The notes under the pieces: model-generated
Told to the model about the DNA's origin: nothing
Databases searched by the model: none
The model's input: only the letters and a program-made list of their open reading frames with translations
Shown here: positions 45,941 to 59,033 of the stretch, one piece after another
Layout: every line of letters starts with the position of its first letter
Numbering within the stretch: the first letter of the stretch is position 1
Assembly: GCA_029449235.1 (NCBI GenBank)
Contig: JANATG010000002.1
Span: 1,860,001-1,924,000 of the forward strand
Reading direction: 5' to 3'
DNA from: Linnemannia schmuckeri
Taxonomy: Eukaryota > Mortierellomycota > Mortierellomycetes > Mortierellales > Mortierellaceae
DNA length: 64,000 nt
Translations under genes and position numbers: made by a program

Positions 45941-46546
45941 ATGCCACCAAAGCTGGACCCCAATGAGATCAAGATCATCTACCTCCGTGCCACCGGAGGA
46001 GAGGTCGGAGCTTCCTCTGCTCTTGCCCCCAAGATCGGTCCTCTCGGTCTCTCGCCCAAGAAGGTCGGTGAAGATATCGCCAAGGCCACCCAGGACTGGA
46101 AGGGTCTCCGTGTCACTGTCCAGTTGACCATCCAGAACCGTCAGGCTGCCGTGTCGGTCGTTCCCTCGGCCTCTTCTCTCGTCATCAAGGCCCTCAAGGA
46201 GGCCCCCCGTGACCGCAAGAAGGAGAAGAACATCAAGCACAACGGTAACATCTCCCTCGATGATGTTATCGAGATTGCTCGCATTATGCGCCACAAGTCC
46301 TTGGCTCGTGAGCTCTCCGGAACCGTTAAGGAGATCCTCGGAACTGCTTTCTCTGTCGGATGCACCGTTGATGGCCAGAACCCCAAGGACCTCGGTGATG
46401 CCATTGATGCCGGTGAGGTTGAGATTCCCGTAAGTTCCCACGTTTCTTTCATATCTCACATTGCTACTCTTACTACTTTTGTTGCTTGTGAAAAGACATG
46501 GTGATCTAACATGATATTTGTTGCTTTGTGTTCATAGGAGGCTTAA
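45941..46546 (+). CDS. RPL12: Cytosolic ribosomal protein uL11 (L12)
   Basis: 60S stalk-base protein that binds 25S rRNA at the GTPase centre. Exons 45941-46429 and 46538-46546; the second exon codes only Glu-Ala and stop, giving VEIPEA at the C-terminus. MPPKLDPNEIKIIYLRATGGEVG, ALAPKIGPLGLSPKKVGEDI and the C-terminal GTVKEILGTAFSVGCTVDG are diagnostic. 165 residues, the expected length. Codon choice is strongly biased to C-ending and GGT/GTC codons, typical of a highly expressed gene. The 9-nt terminal exon is easily missed by gene finders. Confidence 0.96.
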
Positions 46547-48301
46547 ATTGTATATTTCACCAAGGAAAACATCATCCCCCCTCCATTCGCTGTTGCAGAG
46601 TAGTAATAAACCATGCTTTTAAAGCTTGGATAATTCTCTTGGGCAACAAGGTCTTTCGTGGCCATCTTCTTTTCTTCTCTTCTCTTTTTCGTTTCCGCGG
46701 GACATCAGACGTTTTCAGGAACATGGTTTTCGCACTCTGGACTCTTAGATTTGTATATACGGATAGGAGGGTTGGCAGTGACCATGATGGACCTATGAGC
46801 ATGACAAGGAGGAGCAGTTGGGGAAAGTGTCGACTTTGAGGAGGAGCGTTGTTATTGGAATGTCAATCAGTGCGTGCGTCTCTGGATAACAGAGTATGAT
46901 GTGGAGTGATTATCAAGGCATACAAGAAAATTGAGAAGATGTCTCGGATGAGAACTGTGGATGAGTGTGCCATATGAAGAGGAATGAAAAGCACAACCGC
47001 GCCTTGTCATTATCGTCTTTCTTGCCTGCCCAAGGTGCTGAATGATTGAGAACAAATTAAATTTTCGTGAACCGTCTTGAACATCGTTGCAGGTAAGTTG
47101 CTGCGAACAATCATAGAGTAGGTCACTGTCAGAATTGAATAAATAAAAATTCTAAAACCCTCAAAAATAGCCAACAAAGTTTGAAGTCGGTTGATTGATC
47201 AGTGAGATGTGAGAGGAGTCTGTGCTGGAATGTGCAAGTCGATAAAACGGACAGTGCGAAAATGTCAATAAACATTATGAAGGCTCGCTTGCCAAAGAAC
47301 GATACGTTCGTCCAAGAAGAGCGAAGCATACTAATAATGTACGTGAATCAGAGTGACAATCGCTGCCGTTAGACACGTAGTAAAGGCAAACGCAGGTGAT
47401 AAAAGTGATAGAAATCACAGATGAACAAATGTGCCAATTGTATTACCGAAAAGAGTGTTCCGACACAGAGCAGGAGGAGGAAGGCAAGAGTTGGCCTGTT
47501 CACACGAGGAGAGGGTATGTGAAGATAGCATTGAGCGATCTTTTCACGTGGGTACGCAGAGAGGAAAAGAGGAATTCTGTTATTTGCTATCTCCGCACAT
47601 CATCATCATCATCATCATCATCATCATGCCAGGTCCTGGACATGTGCTGTCGAGGGTTATACTGTATTTATCTTATGGTTCTCGCCGTCGAGGAAATGAG
47701 GGACGTGAAAACGTAATGCGCATAAAGCATGTTATTTTCGGGATGTGAAATGAAATAGTGTGAGATTGTAAGAGAGGGACAGAAAAGAGACAGAGGAGGG
47801 ACAGATGAACGACAGAGATTGGAGAGAGCAAAAAAAATAGAGAGCGCACTGGCACTGACTCGCAACTCCGTTTTGGACATGGTTCAAGACAGTCAACATC
47901 ACGATAATAATAAAAGGAAAGAACACATGCCTGGAGCACGCAAAGGGAGAAGGGGACTCGTGTCAGAACAATAATACAAAAGCAGTGGTCGCCATTTATT
48001 TTATCTTCTTTGACTCTTCTTTCGCCTCTTTTTTACTCTTTTCTCTCTCGCTCTCTCTCCTTTATTCTTCTCATACTCAACACCAACACCAACACTTAAC
48101 TGATACCCTCGTCAGGACTCCACCGGGAACACCGCGATTAACGACACTCATCAAGCACCTCATCCTTAACGACCTTTTCTTCTCCTCTCCTCTCTCATCG
48201 GCACGGACTCTCTTTTTCTCATCCCGTCTTGTCAACAAAAACGCACAGCTCACGACATACTCATAAGGATACAAGCACCAAATAACAACAACTACAATAC
48301 C
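46547..48301. other. Intergenic region, 1.75 kb, with (TCA)n microsatellite
   Basis: No gene supported on either strand. A perfect atc/tca trinucleotide array lies at 47596-47628. The last 300 bases before 48302 form a CT-rich leader with caccaacaccaacac repeats for the DGAT2 gene. Confidence 0.4.
47596..47628 (+). repeat. (CAT)n microsatellite
   Basis: About eleven uninterrupted cat/atc triplets. Confidence 0.75.
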
Positions 48302-49764
48302 ATGCCGCTCTTTGCGCCACTTCGCATGCCCTTCAAGCGCAGGCTGCAGACGCTTGCCGTTCTCACCTGGATCTCGGCTATTGTAGTCTCTCTCACACTG
48401 TTCTTCTTCCTCTGCACCTACAAGTATCTCTGGCCACTTGTCATCGCTTATCTCACCTGGGTCCTCATGTTTGACAAAGCACCGGAAAGAGGCGGAAGGA
48501 GAATCCAATGGTTGCGTAACCGGAGACTCTGGAGACACTTTGCAGAGTACTATCCCATGACACTCATCAAGGTAAAGTAGAAAGATAGATATGCATGAAT
48601 GGACCAGATGGGACACAAGGAAGGAAGGAAGGAAGAGAGGAGAGGCTTGCACTTTAGTACGCTCAAGAACAGTTTAAGCAGTATTTAGGATGACTGATTT
48701 TCTAACACCCCCACTACCATTGTACTACTCCATAAACTAACGTAGGAAGGAGACCTGGATCCATCCAAGAACTATATCTTTGGATACCACCCTCATGGAA
48801 TCATCTCAATGGGCGCTTTTTGCACCTTCGGCACGGAGGGACTCAACTTTTCAAAGCGTTTTCCGGGAATTAAGCCTCGTCTGATGACGCTGCAGAACAA
48901 TTTCAATATCCCATTCTACCGTGATTACATTTTGGCCCACGGATGTGCTTCTGTCTCCAGACAGTCGTGCGAATACAGCCTCCGATCTGGCCCAGGCAAC
49001 TCGATTGTCATTGTTGTTGGTGGCGCACAGGAGAGCTTGGCATCCAAGCCTGGCACTCTGGACTTGACCCTCAAGAAGCGTCTTGGGTTTATTAAGCTAG
49101 CCCTTGTCACTGGGTATGGGACCATTTTCAGCTCAAGCTTCTTAACACCTCCCTCCTCCTGACTTGTATTTGCTTTGCACTCATTTCCTTTTCCCCTTCT
49201 TTTACGTTGTGCTCTCAGTTTATCCGAGTGGACTCGAAGCAGGCTGACACTTCAATGAAATTAACGCCGAAATTGTCATCATCATCACCATCTCTCTTTT
49301 GCGCTATAATAGAGCAAGCCTGGTGCCAACGCTGGCGTTTGGCGAGAACGATCTCTATGAGATTTTCAGCAACAACCGCACCAGTAAGACTTACCGATTC
49401 CAACAGCTTGTCAAAAAAACTTTTGGATTCACCCTCCCTATGTTCAATGGACGAGGCATCTTTCAGTGTAAGACTCCAAGACTAGTTATGTCTCTCATTT
49501 GTATTCTTTGTCGCTATTACATCCCACTTACTCTTCGCTTCTCTTAACTTGCTTTTAGACGAGTATGGACTTTTGCCAAGGCGGAAACCTGTGTACATCG
49601 TTATTGGCAAGCCGATCCATGTGGAAAAGGTCGAAGGCAGCCCTACATCGGAGCAGTTGCACGAGCTTCAGAAGCTGTACATCGATGCAGTCTTGGCCAT
49701 CTGGGAGCGCTATAAAGACAAGTACGCTGCTGGACGCACCCAGGAGCTTCGGATCATCGAGTAG
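48302..49764 (+). CDS. DGAT2: Diacylglycerol O-acyltransferase, DGAT2 family
   Basis: ER/lipid-droplet enzyme making triacylglycerol from diacylglycerol and acyl-CoA. Exons 48302-48571, 48746-49113, 49313-49467 and 49559-49764. N-terminal hydrophobic hairpin (LAVLTWISAIVVSLTLFFF, YLWPLVIAYLTWVLMF), then WRHFAEYYPMTLIK, the catalytic FGYHPHGIISMGAF (HPHG), IPFYRDYI, and VVGGAQESL, LVPTLAFGENDLYE, FNGRGIFQYEYGLLPRRKPV, VIGKPIHV. About 332 residues, close to the characterised Mortierella/Umbelopsis DGAT2 enzymes. Intact; fits an oleaginous fungus. Confidence 0.93.
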
Positions 49765-49973
49765 AAAAAGCTGGCTCCTTCCTCACACAGCATTTTAGAT
49801 TCAGCATATAAACATAACCGCAAGTGCACATACACAGATGTATCTTATCATTGATCGGCATCAGCTCGTGCGTCAGTTCATGCAGACACGATATAATACG
49901 ATGCTATAAATCAAACAAAAAGTAGTAGAGGGAGGAGGCTTGTTTTTGAATTAGAAAAGAGAAATAAGAGTTC
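49765..49973. other. Convergent spacer DGAT2 / U2 snRNA
   Basis: Short region with the DGAT2 3' untranslated sequence. Nothing else seen. Confidence 0.35.
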
Positions 49974-50158
49974 GGCGTACAACTCGGAGGTAGTGCAATA
50001 CCGAGGACACCAGTGCCGGTCAAGATAGCAAGCCAGAGCTTGACCAGCGCGGTTCAAAAATGAAATTAATCGATTGGTGGCCGTGGCCACCATATTATTC
50101 GATTAGAATAATAAGAACAGATACTACACTTGATCTTAGCCAAAAAGCTAGAGCGGGT
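49974..50158 (-). ncRNA. U2 spliceosomal snRNA
   Basis: Minus-strand RNA of about 185 nt. It contains the near-invariant U2 5' core ttggctaagatcaagtgtag and tatctgttcttat, including the GTAGTA branch-site recognition element, preceded by the stem I sequence cccgctctagctt. A likely Sm site (aatttcatttttgaa) is near 50065, and the 3' stem-loop IV ends cggtattgcactacctccg with terminal gtacgcc. The 5' end was set by counting from the core to match the 28-nt spacing of canonical U2. Stem-loop II differs from human, as expected for fungi. Ends are accurate to a few bases only. Confidence 0.93.
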
Positions 50159-50489
50159 AAAGAACAAATAGGCTCGCGGTTACAAGTTTCTTTTATACTT
50201 CAAAAAGACTTGTGACTGTAGCGATGGGTTAGAATAAATATTTGGGGGCAGTAGTCTACATTTGCTTAATTCTTTTTCATGGGAGGTCAAGTCGATGCCT
50301 GCCTTTTGTTTAGCTAATTTTGTAGTGACATCATTTCAGCCGTCACAGGAAGAAGCAGCTGTTCTTGGCGCTCAACACATCCCTTCACTTTCAACACTTT
50401 TCTTCCCACAACCTCACAACCAACCGCTTCCAGAAGTCACGGATAAGGAACGCACATACACGAGCAGGACAATAGAAATAAGAAAAACA

Positions 50490-50854
50490 TGTCGAACGTT
50501 GGCTACCCACAGACAGGTCTCACAGCAGACGACTTTTACAACAAAGCGGTCAATCAAAAAGACGCCAGCACACGTCGACGCCTCTTTGCAGACGCCCGCC
50601 AGTCGAACCTGTGCACCTACCAGATCTATGTCCTTGCCGCAGAGGTGGAGGAACGCTGGAACCAGGACATCAGTCGCATCAAGGCGATTCTTGAGAAAGG
50701 GGTGAGGGTCTTCAAAAACCCGGCGGGTCAAGGAGCTCACTGTGCCGAGGTCTCCGCAACAAGCTGGCATCAACAGGCTATCGAGGCTGAGAAGAGGGGT
50801 CATCGAAAGACGGCGGCTGCGTTGAAGGAGGTCATTGACAAGGTTGATAAATAG
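50490..50854 (+). CDS. Small uncharacterised helical protein
   Basis: Single-exon frame, 121 residues, starting MSNVGYPQTGLTADDFYNKAVNQ. ATG follows a leader ending in gaaaaac and the frame is rich in preferred codons. The sequence is predicted helical, and the segment NLCTYQIYVLAAEVEERWNQDISRIKAILEKGVRVFK resembles a HAT/TPR-type helix pair (aromatic and basic pattern), but I do not recognise the family. No signal peptide or membrane segment. It lies upstream of U2 snRNA in divergent orientation. Confidence 0.65.
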
Positions 50855-51383
50855 GGCGGTCTTTTGTTTTCTTGACGTCTCGCTACTGTGGGATGGAGGT
50901 TCGCCTCTCCCACCACATTGTGCATATATTCAGATAAAAGATATACAGCAGAACGACCTACTTTTTTCTTTAGATGCTTGTATGTATACGGATGTTGCTA
51001 CCATGGACATAATTGTAAAAGTCTGTATTATGGTTTTTTTCCGCGCTCTTCGACTCCACTCCCGCTCTCTCGCAATTATTGGAAGCGCTTGCCGTATCTT
51101 GAGCCTGTCTGTGTGATAATGGAATGCGATCCCCTTAATCTCGTAGCCCGCCCTGAAAAAAGAAGGCAGAGAGAGAAAGAGAAACCTAACGGCCGTTTCG
51201 AAAGTGAGCACGACACACTCTTCCCTCTTTTCCTTTTCTTCTCTCCCTTCGCCGCCACCGTCATCACTTTTACTCCACACACACACATCCCGTACCATCT
51301 TATCCACCCACCACTCTCATCCTTAACATACTTACGACGGAAAACTCGCCAATACCCTCTTCTCATCTTCGCGTCCATTCACA
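50855..51383. other. Intergenic, promoter of the Sla2 gene
   Basis: 3' flank of the small gene, then a CT/CA-rich leader (51210-51380) for the next gene. No other feature. Confidence 0.35.
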
Positions 51384-54300
51384 ATGTCCTTTGGTGCCCG
51401 CCCCGTCGACAGAGACAAGGCCGAGACTGAGCTCGTTCTTCATATCAAGAAGGCCACCAGTGCCGAAGAGACCGCCCCCAAACAGAAGCACGTCAGAGGT
51501 AAAAAAAAAAAACACTTCATCCAGCACTTTCTTCGTTGGGAGGAATTGGTCATTTTATCGAAAAGACCGTCAACAGTAAGCGATCGTAACAGTACTGAGT
51601 AATAAGAAGCGAGTCGACTCACGTTCTCTTTTTTATTTAAACATCATAATCGTTATTGCAATCAGCCTGTATTGTCTATACATGGGACTACCGCTCGTCG
51701 TCGTCTGTGTGGCAGGGCTTCCGCACACAACCCATGTTGGGTGATGAGGTCCAGACCTTCAAGGCGCTGATCTCGGTCCACAAAATTATCCGTGATGGAC
51801 ACCCTACGGTAAGTTGATGTCTCACAACTCGATAGAAGGGCTTCAGGAAATAGATATCTTTTTTTCTTTCTGTGTGAGAGAATCAAGGACAGGGCTGGAA
51901 GTGTGAGAATCAAACACCTCTCCCATGTGTCTTGTCTCGCAAACAACACGGGAACCAGAGCGAAGAAAAGAAAGAAAAAAAAGACAACGAAAGGCTATCG
52001 ATTGTTCAGGGAAAGGAAAAGCGTGGATCGTGCCTTCGATGCCTTGTCTTTATTTAATTCCTCACTTGGGCGCGTTGTTGATAATGCACGCAAAAGAGGG
52101 GAGAAAAAGGAGGAGAAAGCGGAAGGCAGGACCGTGAAATGAAAACCTGGCTCTCATAATCCGCACTTGCACTTGCACTTGCACTTGACTGTCCGCCTGG
52201 GGAGCAGGCAAACGATAAAAAATACCCATTATCTGTTCAACAGCATACACAATCCCAGTTTTTTATAAAAGTGAAGTGCTCTCAGCTAACATAAATCTAT
52301 TTTTCTTTTGATATTTGTACCTTGAATCATGCAATGGTATCAGGCGTTGAAGGATGCTCAGAATCAGTCAGACTGGCTGGACCAGTGTGCCCGCTCCACT
52401 TCGCAATATGACGGCCGAGGTAAGGGATCGGCCACTGGCGACCCAGAAAGGAGAACAAATGGAAAACACAGCAAAGCGCATGGATGACGGACAAAAGGTT
52501 GCCTCTCCCCCTCCCATGGAAGGATCTCGAATTAACTTTATTTTCTGCGTATGGGTGCGTATTTTTATCTCCAGGCTACAGCACGTTGATTCGCAACTAC
52601 GTCGACTTTTTGCATTCCAAGCTGCGATACCATAACAACCATCCCGAATTCAACGGCAACTTTGACTACAAGGAGTACATTTCTTTGAAAGGCATTGATG
52701 ATCCTAACGAGGGGTAAGTTCTGTCATTCGGGATCGCCGATGCTAAATGGACTGGATCCTCCGTGCTTGAGTGACATTGACATGGCGTGGGCGGAGAGTC
52801 AAGAGGCCTAATCCACTTGATTATCCTCATTATTATTAGATACGAGACCATTACGGACCTGATGAACTTGCAGGATCAGATTGACCAGTTCCAAAAGCTC
52901 GTATTTGCCAACTTCCGTCCTTCATCCAACAACGAGTGCAGGATCGCCGCCCTTGTTCCTCTTGTTGAGGAAACCTATGCCATTTACAAGTTTGCCACCA
53001 GCATGTTGCGCGCCATGCATAAGCGTAAGGATTCCATGATTAACACAATTTTCTCACGTCCTGACCATTTGTCCGCTGTGAAAACCAACCGAGGTGTTCT
53101 CGCTGCTAACATTTTATAAAAATACTGAAAACACTATAAAATAGGCACCAATGATCCCGAGGGACTGGTTCTCTTGAGACAGCGTTACAACTCTCAGCAC
53201 TATGCTCTGATCAAGTTCTACTATGAATGCTCCAACTTGAAGTACCTTACCAGCTTGATTAGCGTTCCCAAGCTGCCTCAGGATCCACCAAACCTTATGG
53301 GATCTGACTCCCCACCTATGACCCCCAACCGCAAGCCCGTTGTTAAGGATACACCACCACAGACACCTGAGCCTGACTGGGCTGCCCAACAGCGGGAAAT
53401 CGCTAAGAAGCAGCGCGAGTACGAGCTTGAGCAGAATCGCCTCCAACAGCAACGTGAGATGGAGCAGCAGCAGCAACAGATGGAGGCACTTCGTCTTCAG
53501 CAGAACTTTGAGGAGCAGCAGCGTCAACAGATGGAGCGCGAGCGTCTTCAGAGGGAGCAGTTGGGACGCGAGCAGATGCAGCGTCAGGCCGAGGGTCGGC
53601 TTGCTGAGTTGGAGAGAGATGTTTTGGCTCTTCGCGGACAGTACGAGCGTGACCAGATGCTCATTGACCAGTATGACCGAGTAAGTCTCGCCTATGGTTA
53701 ATCACTGTTTGGCTAATGGATGATATGTCAAACGCATGTCTCTAACACATTTTTTCTGGGATATGTCGTTTATCAATAGAGAGTCAAGGGTCTGGAGCAA
53801 GAGATGCAGTTAATCAACATGAACGCTCAGCAGCAGCTCGCATCCAAGGATGCCATGATCCAGAGTATTCAAGGTATGGTCTTATTCCTAACTGTTTTCC
53901 AGAGTATTTTTTCTTTAAGCTTTGCGCTCATTAAGTGTATCTCGTATTTTTTCCTTAATTTTTCTCGGATGCAGAGCAAATCAACATGTGGAAGTCCAAG
54001 TATGAGGCTCTCGCCAAGTTGTACTCTCAATTGCGTCAGGAGCACTTGGATCTTTTGGGCAAGTTCAAGACTGTGCAACTCAAGGCCAACTCTGCCCAGG
54101 AGGCTGTTGACAAGATGGAGAAGATGCAGAAAGAGATCAAGGACAAGAACTTGCAGATGGCCGATATGGTCCGCGAGAGAGATCGTGCCAAGAATGAACT
54201 ATTGAGATGGCAGAACACCCAGAACGATGAGATTGCTCGTCTCAAGAGAGATCTTGAGATGGCCAACGGTCGTGTTGAGGACCTTGGACGTTCCAAGAGC

Positions 54301-56054
54301 TCTGAGGTGGGATCCATGGTTGCTAAATTCAACAAGGAGAAACAGGACCTCGAGGATCTTGCCAACGTAAGTTTCTGTTGTAAGATTCCTTTGGTATTAC
54401 ATGGACTTTCTTCGAAAAATTCGCTAAACCAATTCTCTGACGCACCATCGCCATTGTTGTTGGAAACAATTAGCGCCGCCAACGCGAGATTGACTCATTG
54501 ATGCGCCAAGTGGAGGACCAGAGGGCTGAGATTGAGCGTATGCAGATCGAGAACGAGGAGGAGAAGGCTGTTCTTGAGAGTGGTTTGGATGAGACCTTGC
54601 TGGAGTTGGCTACTTTGAGGGATGGCCAGAACGAGCACTCGTCTGTCCTTCAGGGTCGCCTTGACACCATGATGAGCGCCCACAAGCGCAAGCTCCAGCA
54701 GATTCTCGGTATGTTTCTTTCCTTTCTGTTCAAGCGACACTGAAAAATGAGCTTTTTGTTTTCATACTTTATTAAATTCGTCTACTAACGCTTCTATCGC
54801 TGTCACTCGACAATCTTAGATTCGATCTTGGAGACCTGCATCAGCAAAGTTGAGGAAAGCATCTATGACTTGGAGTCGCCCACCCAGCTTGGAAATCAAA
54901 CTGCCACGCCCGAGTTCACGTTGTCGATGATCGAGAAAGCTCAGACGGCCTCTACCGAGTTTGAGCTGTCGTTGATGCAGTACCTCAAGTCGTCTGCCTC
55001 AAGTGATGTCAACCAGGTCGAGGCCATCCGCTCGGCCTTGAACCTTTCGCAGACCCTCTCAGACGTGATGATCAACGCCAAGGGCATCACCCGTTTGGCC
55101 AAGCAGGATGCGGACGCCGAGCACATTGTCAACCAGACAAAGTTGTCCGCCACCGCCACCCAGGAGTTCTTCACCAACGTCATGTCGTCCCATTTGGGCG
55201 GACTCTCCCCCGAAGGAAGCATCAGGACCATCACTCGCTCGAACGAGGCTGTCCAGTCGGCTTTGGAGCATTTGGCCAAGGCTGCTGAGAACTTGATCCC
55301 CAAAAACAACCAGCTTGACCCTACCAAGCTGGATCTGGGCGACATGGTCGAATTGGAGATGGGTAACGCAGCTCGTACGATTGAGGAGGCCACGGCTCGC
55401 CTTCAGGCCTTGATGGCCAAGCCTAAGAACGATGGCCTCTCCGCGATCGAGTTGCAAGTCAACGCGTCAATTTTGGAGAGCGCTATGGCGATGATGCAGG
55501 CTATTGGTCACTTGATCAAGTGCGCCACCATCTCGCAGCAGGAGATTGTTGCTCAAGGCCGAGGATCGTCGACCAACGCCGCGTTCTACAAGAAGAACAA
55601 CCGCTGGACCGAGGGTCTCATCTCTGCGGCCAAGGCCGTCGCCATGGCTACTACCCTTTTGGTCGAGACTGCCGACGGTGTGATTTCCAAGACCCACTCG
55701 ATGGAGCAGCTCTTGGTCGCCTCGAACGAGGTCGCTGCCGCCACTGCTCAGTTGGTCGCCGCCTCTCGTGTCAAGGCCAACTTTATGTCCAAGGCCCAGG
55801 ATAACCTCGAGAGGGCGTCCAAGGCTGTGACAGAGGCTTCTAGAGCTCTTGTCCGCGCCGTCAAGGCCATCATGGAGAGGGAGATGAAGGCCCGTGAGGC
55901 CGAAGTCGACTACCAGGCCATGAACGCTCACGAGTTCAAGATCCGGGAAATGGGTCAGCAGGTTGAGATCCTCAAACTTGAGAAGGAACTTACTCTTGCC
56001 AGGAGAGTCCTCGGTGAGATGAGAAAGGTCTCGTACCACCAGGGTGACGATTAA
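51384..56054 (+). CDS. SLA2: Endocytic adaptor Sla2/End4 (HIP1/HIP1R homologue)
   Basis: Links clathrin-coated pits and PtdIns(4,5)P2 to actin during endocytosis. Ten exons: 51384-51498, 51666-51808, 52344-52419, 52575-52713, 52840-53024, 53145-53680, 53780-53873, 53975-54366, 54474-54708, 54820-56054, all in phase. ANTH domain residues 1-~270 (RDKAETELVLHIKKATSAEE, KALISVHKIIRDGHPT, YVDFLHSKLRYH). A Pro-rich stretch (PPMTPNRKPVVKDTPPQTPEP), a Gln/Glu/Arg coiled coil, and a C-terminal talin-like I/LWEQ (THATCH) actin-binding module (ILESAMAMMQAIGHLIKCA, WTEGLISAAKAVAMATTLLV, LVAASRVKANF) complete it. About 1,050 residues, full length, intact. Confidence 0.93.
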
Positions 56055-56086
56055 ATTTAGCATGTAGGATTGATAGATAATGTTGG

Positions 56087-56123
<37 letters not shown>
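56087..56123 (+). repeat. Poly-A tract after the Sla2 stop
   Basis: About 36 A residues. Could be a genomic homopolymer rather than a retro-inserted tail; there is no duplicated gene copy. Confidence 0.6.
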
Positions 56124-56125
<2 letters not shown>

Positions 56126-56264
56126 CTTGCAATAGAACTTGGTGGCGCAGATGACAATGAAAAAAAAACGAATACCCAATATCTCGTTACTCTATGGTAC
56201 ATTTAGGCAATAAGCGAAAAGGGAATGCTAATCAACGTGGTTCAGATTTCATCCGCAGTGGATT

Positions 56265-59033
56265 TTACCCTGGGGGCGATGGTGACGACGAGGACCGAAC
56301 TTCGTTATTGGTGTCAGCGAATGAGTCGGCAACATCAATAATAAGGTCTTCATCATCGCCATTGTCACCTTCTTCGTTGTCGTTCTTAGTATCGACCTTC
56401 ACCCCATCGTCATCGTCGTCGCCGTCAATCTTGATGGCAACTCGGCGTCGTTGAAGGGTCTCGGTGTCGACAACAGTACTGGAGCGAGACGGAGAAAACA
56501 CTGGGATCTGGACAGAGGAGAGGTACCACTTCCCAGGCTCATGCTTGAACTCGCTGGCTGGTGTTTGCAACCGCTTCTGGGGCGGTAGTTGTGGAGTCCG
56601 GTCGTGGTCAAAGTCAAAGTCGAGAGGTGTGGGCTGGGAGAACCCCTCGTCGTCGTCATGTCCTACATTGGTGTCGGTGCTCTCGCCGTCGTCTCCAGTC
56701 TCCTCCAACAGGATTGCAGACTCGTAGCTTCTCTTCCTGATGCCGATCGAGTCCTGTGTTGGGCTCGAAGATTGCTCAAACGGTGAATGGTTGATCATGC
56801 TAGACAAGAGCATTTCTGTCGAGGGAGATGGCGGTACCTGTACCGCTACTGCCGTTGATGACCCTGTTGTCGTTGGTTCAGTCACAGCTTCCATTATTAA
56901 CACGTTGCCCGCAAGTGCAGCTACGTGCTCCGGTGTTGGCGATGCGGTGGCACTTTTGACCGATCCTGCGGTTGGTGCTGTGCGTTCCGTGGGGTCAGTG
57001 GTTTTCGTTGACATCGATGTTGGCTCTGAATTCAAAGTCTTCGGTCCTATTCCTTCAACCGATACTTGCGTTGCGAGGGATGCTAGATCTCCAGTTGACG
57101 TTGGAGATGGTGATAAGAGTAGAACCGGATCAACTATCGCTGTTACAGTTGTTGAGGCCGTAGGGGCCAAGCTCGACCTGGGGTGTGATACTGGCGCCGC
57201 CGGAGAAATCGTGTTTCCAAGAACCGGGTCCGTGTTCGATCTTCTGCGTAATGTCAGCTCCTGCTCTGGCCGGATAGCCCATGACTGTGGGTGCTGCGAC
57301 ACCATAAGTTGTTGTGACGAAGATGGTCCGATATTCTGATCCCGTGCCGTTGGTGGATTTATGAACTGGAGTTTTTGATGCTCCTGATACTGTCGTATGA
57401 TGGGCTCCTCTTGAGGGTGCCGCCGCTGCTCTTGTTGTTGTTGTTGTCGTTTTTGTTGGCTTTGAAGGTGCTGTTGCTGGCGTTGCAGTTGCTGTTGCTG
57501 AGAGTGTTGGAGCTTTAGTTGTTGAAACTGCTCGAGATTTTGCTGCTGAAACTTTTGCTGCTGAATTTGTTGTTGCTGATGCTGAAGCTTTTCCTGGATC
57601 TGTTGTTGTTGATGCTGATGTTGTTGAGTTACAGGCGACACAGGCTGCTGGCTCGGATACTGAGGTGCGCCTAGCGCGGTGGATTCGGGTTGAAACTGCT
57701 GTAGGATTTGTTGCCGGTGCATTTCCCGCAAATCGATTACTGTCTGTTGCTTCAGATCCTCAAATTTCCGATCCTGTTCCTGGCTCTGAGTGGAATTATT
57801 GTCCATTTGGCTCCTGGCTTGCTGGAGTAAGCTTGCTGTCGACACATCACTGCTGCCTGTTGGCGGAGGAAATACTAGTGGGGCGGCTAATGCTGGGCTG
57901 ACAATCCCCAGTTGAGCTGGAGGCATTTGACGAGTCGACGAGACAGATGTCGATGGTTTTGTCATTGATGGAGCACTCAAAGATTGGGGCAGTTTTCCTT
58001 GGTGGATTGGAGCGGCAGTCTGTTCTGGTGATTGGAAAGATATGCGAGCTGGATAGAGCGGTGAAGGGGAGGTTGATGATGTCGAAGGACCTTGGCTGAA
58101 ATGTCCCATAACCGGTCCGTTGAGCATTTGTACTGATACAGCCGAATGCGGGAATCTTTGCTGCTGTTGTTGTTGCTGCTGTTGCTGCTGTTGGTGAATT
58201 GCTTTCCTCTTCCTGATCTCCGGCTCCAGGACAGGGTAATATTGATCGATGAAACCCATTGCCTGTACAAGTTTGGCCCGAGTCTCGATCAATTGTGCGG
58301 TCAACCCGACATTCTCCTTCTGCTTGAGGTTGAGATCCATCTGGCGATTGTCGACGATTGCTGCCAGTTGACGGTTGACCACGTCCTTGTGCTGGATAGC
58401 CACTTTCATCTGCGACTGCTGTGTCTTGAGCTTCTCGACGTCCTCCAATGCTCTGGAAAGCTCCTTTGTGGTGATGTCGAGTTCCAATTGCAGGTTCTCG
58501 ATTGTAGCCTTGTCCTGCACGGAGCTGCCGGATCCTTGTTTTTCATGCTGGCCGTTAAATAATTGTTCGCTCAGAATTGCGTTGGCGGTCTTGAGGTGCA
58601 TGTTCTCCTTGGTGAGCTCGTCCAGTTCGCTCTTGATGCTGGTGTACTCGTTAATGATGTATATCAAGTCCGATTCGATTCCAGATGTGTACGCTAAAGC
58701 GATAAATTATGTCCACATATCAATCAACATTGTGAGGCATAAAAGGCTTTCACAACTGCTGCTGTCGAACAAAAAAACGAGATTTCAAAAACTAGGCATT
58801 TACTTTGAAGAACGCCTTCGACATCCTTGATCAGCATCTCGTGCTTGTTCTTTGTAATCTTGACCAGCCGTTGTTTGAGGATCCCGATGGTGTCTGTTTT
58901 ATCCAGCTGAGCCTCACCAGAGTCTTGACTGGTCATGGGGGAGTTGGGGGTGCCATCAAGATTGACAGGTGACGCCATAGGCTGGTGTTCCTGGGTGTTG
59001 ACTGCAGTGTGCGCTCCTGTCTGGGGCGGCATG
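56265..59033 (-). CDS. Gln-rich coiled-coil protein of unknown function
   Basis: Two exons, 59033-58804 (start MPPQTGAHTAVNTQ) and 58693-56265, joined as LQ-T-YTSGIESDLIY. About 885 residues. Residues ~45-215 form a heptad-patterned coiled coil (IINEYTSIKSELDELTKEN, ENLQLELDITTKELSRALED, VGLTAQLIETRAKLVQAMG). After KRKAIH come a ten-residue poly-Gln run and a long Gln/Ser/Pro-rich low-complexity region, then an acidic C-terminus with DDDDDGVKVDTKND. A basic KRLQTP segment could be a nuclear signal. The composition recalls transcriptional coactivators, but no known domain is visible and I assign no function. It is convergent with Sla2 and divergent from the next gene, about 270 bp apart. Confidence 0.75.

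Noticed and set aside
56087..56123. Poly-A tail of a retrogene
   Set aside because: The adjacent gene has ten introns and no target duplication is visible; a simple homopolymer explains it.
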